NCBI GenBank assembly: GCA_015067545.1
Contig: SVMG01000003.1
Coordinates: forward strand, 95,764 to 159,763
DNA from: Oscillospiraceae bacterium
GTDB taxonomy: Bacteria; Bacillota; Clostridia; Oscillospirales; Oscillospiraceae
Reading direction: 5' to 3'
DNA length: 64,000 nucleotides
The notes under the pieces were generated by a model, which saw only the letters and a list, made by a program, of their open reading frames with translations, had not been told where the DNA came from and ran no database searches. Below, one piece after another: positions 61,437 through 64,000 of the stretch; the first letter of the stretch is position 1; each line of letters begins with the position of its first letter. The position numbers and the translations under genes are program-made.

Positions 61437-63008
61437 TCAATGTCTTTTTCTCCAATAATTTACGGCAACTGTTCCTACCATCAGCAAAATCACACCTGCT
61501 GCAAACCAACTAAGAAACTCGCTTTCATGTTCGCCGTCTTCCTGTGTCGTCGGTGGCTCTGTTTCCTTCACCTCAAGCTTGGGTGCAATCTGATGGCCAC
61601 ACACCATGCAAATCTGTGCGCTGGTCTCGGTAGCTTCTGGACCGGGTGTATGATTCGTTAGCTTAGCAATGTTCTCCGTCCTCACGGTCTGACAAAGGGT
61701 ACAGGTGTATCGCTTGAGTCCCTCCTCCTTACAGGTGGCTTCTTTGATGGTCTCACCGTCATCCCAAATATGGGCGCAATCGTTAAGGCAGATGCTGCAG
61801 GTTTTGGCTTCAGCATCAATGGCTATTTCGCCATACGAATCAAAGTGCATGGTTACCGCTTCAAGCGATACATTGCTTGAGTCGATAAATGTCGCGTTCC
61901 ATTGGCTTTCATTTCCTTTATACAAAATATGCCATAGGTCAGTACAGCCGCTGAACACATTATTCATTATTTTTTCCAGACTGCTGGGCATTCTGATGAT
62001 CTTTAGACCGGTGCAGTTCTGAAACGCCTTAGACTGGAGCATAGTCAAACTGTCCGGCAAGGCAATCTCCCTTAAACCGGTACAATCGCTAAATGCCTCA
62101 CTGCCAATATTGTCAAGACCATTGCCAAATACAATTTCTGTAAGTCCGGTGCAATTAGAAAATGCTCTTTCGCGGATCCTTGTAACGCTTTGCGGAAGAA
62201 CGACCTTTGTCAGCCCGGTACAGTTTGCAAAAGTATACTTATCGATCTGCTTGACACCGCCGCCAACGACGATTTCCGCCAAATTGCTACAGCCGGAAAA
62301 TGCATAACTGCCAATACTGGTAATGCTATCCGGGAGGATGATTTTTGTCAATCCGGTACAGTTTTCAAAAGCGGAAGAACCAATACTTGTAACGCTGTTT
62401 GGTATGGTGATATCTGTCAATCCCGTACATCCACAGAACGCAGCACTGCCAATGCTGGTTACGCCATCGTCAATGGTGATTTCAGATAAACTTTGACAAC
62501 CGTAGAAAGAATATGCGCCAAAAGACGTGATCACGTCAGGAAAATCAACCTTCTGCAATCGGCCACAGCGTTGGAACATACCCTTGCTGATCTCCGTAAT
62601 ACCCTTTGGCAGTGTAACATTTCTTAATTGGCTACAACCATAAAAAACCATACTTCCAATGCTTGCAACGCTATCTGGAATAATAATTGATGTCAGTCCA
62701 TGGCAATCAGAAAATGCAGACATTCCAATTTTGGTAACCGTATCTGGGATGATTGCATCCGTCAGATAGTAGCAAAACTGAAAGGCCTTATCGCCGATTT
62801 CGGTCACCGGCTTACCACTATATTCTGCGGGGATCTCTATAACCCCGGTGGCAGAGGTGTCGCAGGCAGAAACAATATAGCCTTGCCCATCGCTGCTGAG
62901 TTGAAACACGAGACTTGTTTCGCCAACTGCTTGTGCATCCATAGGCAAAAATGCTATTAAAGCAGAAAAAAGCATTAACAAGATCAGTGACACAGTTTTC
63001 TTAAACAT
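61437..63008 (-). CDS. BspA-type leucine-rich-repeat surface protein
   Basis: 523 residues. Signal peptide (FKKTVSLILLMLFSALIAFL), then about 13 LRR_5 repeats (residues 50-370) of the form ITSIGSSAFENCTGLTKIIL. A Cys/His segment follows (CSICLNDC, CTLC, CMVC) and a C-terminal membrane helix with basic tail (FAAGVILLMVGTVAVNYWRK). It has no LPXTG, so it is anchored by the helix rather than by sortase. BspA repeats bind host or bacterial surfaces. AT content is higher than in neighbouring genes, hinting at acquisition. Confidence 0.92.
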   Translation of the reverse strand: MFKKTVSLILLMLFSALIAFLPMDAQAVGETSLVFQLSSDGQGYIVSACDTSATGVIEIPAEYSGKPVTEIGDKAFQFCYYLTDAIIPDTVTKIGMSAFSDCHGLTSIIIPDSVASIGSMVFYGCSQLRNVTLPKGITEISKGMFQRCGRLQKVDFPDVITSFGAYSFYGCQSLSEITIDDGVTSIGSAAFCGCTGLTDITIPNSVTSIGSSAFENCTGLTKIILPDSITSIGSYAFSGCSNLAEIVVGGGVKQIDKYTFANCTGLTKVVLPQSVTRIRERAFSNCTGLTEIVFGNGLDNIGSEAFSDCTGLREIALPDSLTMLQSKAFQNCTGLKIIRMPSSLEKIMNNVFSGCTDLWHILYKGNESQWNATFIDSSNVSLEAVTMHFDSYGEIAIDAEAKTCSICLNDCAHIWDDGETIKEATCKEEGLKRYTCTLCQTVRTENIAKLTNHTPGPEATETSAQICMVCGHQIAPKLEVKETEPPTTQEDGEHESEFLSWFAAGVILLMVGTVAVNYWRKRH

Positions 63009-63043
63009 AGCGTTTCCTCCTATAATTGAAATGCTTCGTATAA

Positions 63044-63072
63044 ATTATATCAATACCGTAACCGGTATACAA
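63044..63072 (-). promoter_or_regulatory. Promoter of LRR gene with ATACCG/CGGTAT palindrome in the spacer
   Basis: Minus strand TTGTAT (63072-63067), a 17-nt spacer and perfect TATAAT (63049-63044). The spacer and -35 hold ATACCG-N4-CGGTAT (63053-63068), a perfect inverted repeat suited to a repressor or MerR-type activator. Confidence 0.65.
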
Positions 63073-63175
63073 GCAATTCGCTCTTCATTATTTTGCAGCA
63101 ACGACACAATAATTTTGCAACACCTGCTAAAATTTCATAGTACACGGTTAAAAATTGGAGCTATACGCGCAAAAA

Positions 63176-63201
63176 ATCCCCCGAGCGGCTGCTCGGGGGA
63201 T
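63176..63201 (-). terminator. Terminator of tuf
   Basis: ATCCCCCGAGC / GCTCGGGGGAT 11-bp stem with a GGCT loop, then T6 on the minus strand, 24 nt after the tuf stop. Confidence 0.9.
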
Positions 63202-63224
63202 GATTTGCTTTTCAGCTACAAGAA

Positions 63225-64000
63225 TTACTCGTAGATCTCGGTAACAACACCGGAACCGACGGTACGGCCGCCTTCACGGATAGCGAAACGCAGGCCCTTC
63301 TCGATAGCGATGGGGGTGATCAGCTCGACGTTCATAACAACGTTGTCGCCGGGCATGCACATCTCGGTGCCCTCGGGCAGGGAGATGATACCGGTAACGT
63401 CAGTGGTACGGAAGTAGAACTGAGGACGGTAGTTGTTAAAGAAGGGGGTGTGACGGCCGCCTTCTTCCTTGGACAGGACGTAAACCTGGCCAGCGAACTT
63501 GGTCAGAGGCTTGATGGAGCCGGGCTTGCAGAGAACCTGGCCTCTCTCGATCTCCTTCTTGTCAACACCACGCAGCAGAGCGCCGATGTTGTCGCCAGCT
63601 TCTGCGTAGTCCAGCAGCTTGTGGAACATCTCGATGTCGGTGCAGACGGTTTCCTTCTTCTCGTCGCGCAGGCCAACGATCTCGATCTTGTCGTTCTTGT
63701 TGATCACGCCACGCTCAACACGACCGGTAGCAACAGTACCACGGCCGGAGATGGTGAAGACGTCCTCAACGGGCATCAGGAAGGGCATGTCAGCCTTACG
63801 GTCGGGAGTGGGGATATACTCATCAACAGCGTCCATCAGAGCCTTGATGCAAGCGTACTCGGGAGCATTGGGGTCGTTGGACTCGGAAATCAGAGCGTTC
63901 AGAGCGGAACCCTGGATAACAGGGATGTCGTCGCCGGGGAACTCGTAGAAGGACAGAGTCTCACGGATCTCCATCTCAACCAGCTCCAGCAGCTCAGCGT
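63225..64000 (-). CDS. tuf: Elongation factor Tu, C-terminal part (5' end outside window)
   Basis: About 258 residues visible; the frame runs to the window edge ([20 protein letters not shown]), so the G1-G4 GTPase motifs lie outside. Domain 2 ([20 protein letters not shown]) and domain 3 ([20 protein letters not shown], ending [15 protein letters not shown]) are complete. It delivers aminoacyl-tRNA to the ribosome. In many bacteria tuf precedes rpsJ; here it is about 37 kb from the S10 cluster. Confidence 0.97.
   Translation of the reverse strand, partial: AELLELVEMEIRETLSFYEFPGDDIPVIQGSALNALISESNDPNAPEYACIKALMDAVDEYIPTPDRKADMPFLMPVEDVFTISGRGTVATGRVERGVINKNDKIEIVGLRDEKKETVCTDIEMFHKLLDYAEAGDNIGALLRGVDKKEIERGQVLCKPGSIKPLTKFAGQVYVLSKEEGGRHTPFFNNYRPQFYFRTTDVTGIISLPEGTEMCMPGDNVVMNVELITPIAIEKGLRFAIREGGRTVGSGVVTEIYE

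Overview
The window looks like a chromosome segment of an anaerobic, low-to-mid GC gut Clostridium-class bacterium, probably Oscillospirales/Ruminococcaceae-like. The basis is the Firmicutes gene order (S10-spc-alpha ribosomal cluster; yicC-remA-gmk-rpoZ-priA-def-fmt-rsmB-rlmN-stp-prkC-rsgA), zinc-type S14, a class B sortase, a group-B-like [FeFe] hydrogenase, RemA, and repeats typical of gut Clostridia. Species cannot be named from sequence alone.

Layout. (1) 1-9911, minus strand: a partial YesL-like gene, an LplABC-type sugar ABC transporter, a membrane-bound AraC-type regulator, a secreted carbohydrate-binding-like protein preceded by a 45-codon small ORF, and an orphan membrane protein. 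(2) 10083-25672, minus strand: the complete S10-spc-alpha ribosomal supercluster, rpsJ to rplQ, with secY, adk, map, infA and rpoA. Upstream of it lies a leader of about 540 nt with a strong promoter and extensive nested inverted repeats. (3) 26340-40360, minus strand: a compact run of 14 genes from cdaA to rsgA joining c-di-AMP synthesis, RNA and translation maintenance and the PrkC/Stp signalling pair, apparently from one promoter at about 40450. (4) 40491-41845: a NifS-like enzyme and a DUF3343 putative S/Se carrier. (5) 41936-46746, plus strand: an esterase/acyltransferase fusion, a zinc-ribbon membrane protein, PlsC and another alpha/beta hydrolase. (6) 46763-49478: a tRNA-Leu(CAA) and a tRNA-Gln(CTG) locus, each followed by a roughly 150-bp structured element that ends in an exact 22-nt copy of that tRNA's 3' end including CCA. 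A degenerate tRNA-Leu 5' half lies upstream of the Leu gene. (7) 49537-55275: sortase B, an ECF S component, the [FeFe] hydrogenase and a polar amino-acid ABC transporter with an ArgR-box-like operator in its promoter. (8) 55526-64000: ispF, ispD and murD, divergent rnpB, a repeat, gdhA, a methyltransferase, a second ECF S component, a BspA-type leucine-rich-repeat protein, and the C-terminal part of tuf.

The most unusual signals are the paired tRNA-associated elements, with stems that co-vary between the two copies, and the highly structured S10 leader. Also notable are the small ORF before the secreted protein and several palindromic operators sitting in well-formed promoters. No database search or folding program was run; functional names rest on recognised motifs and gene order.
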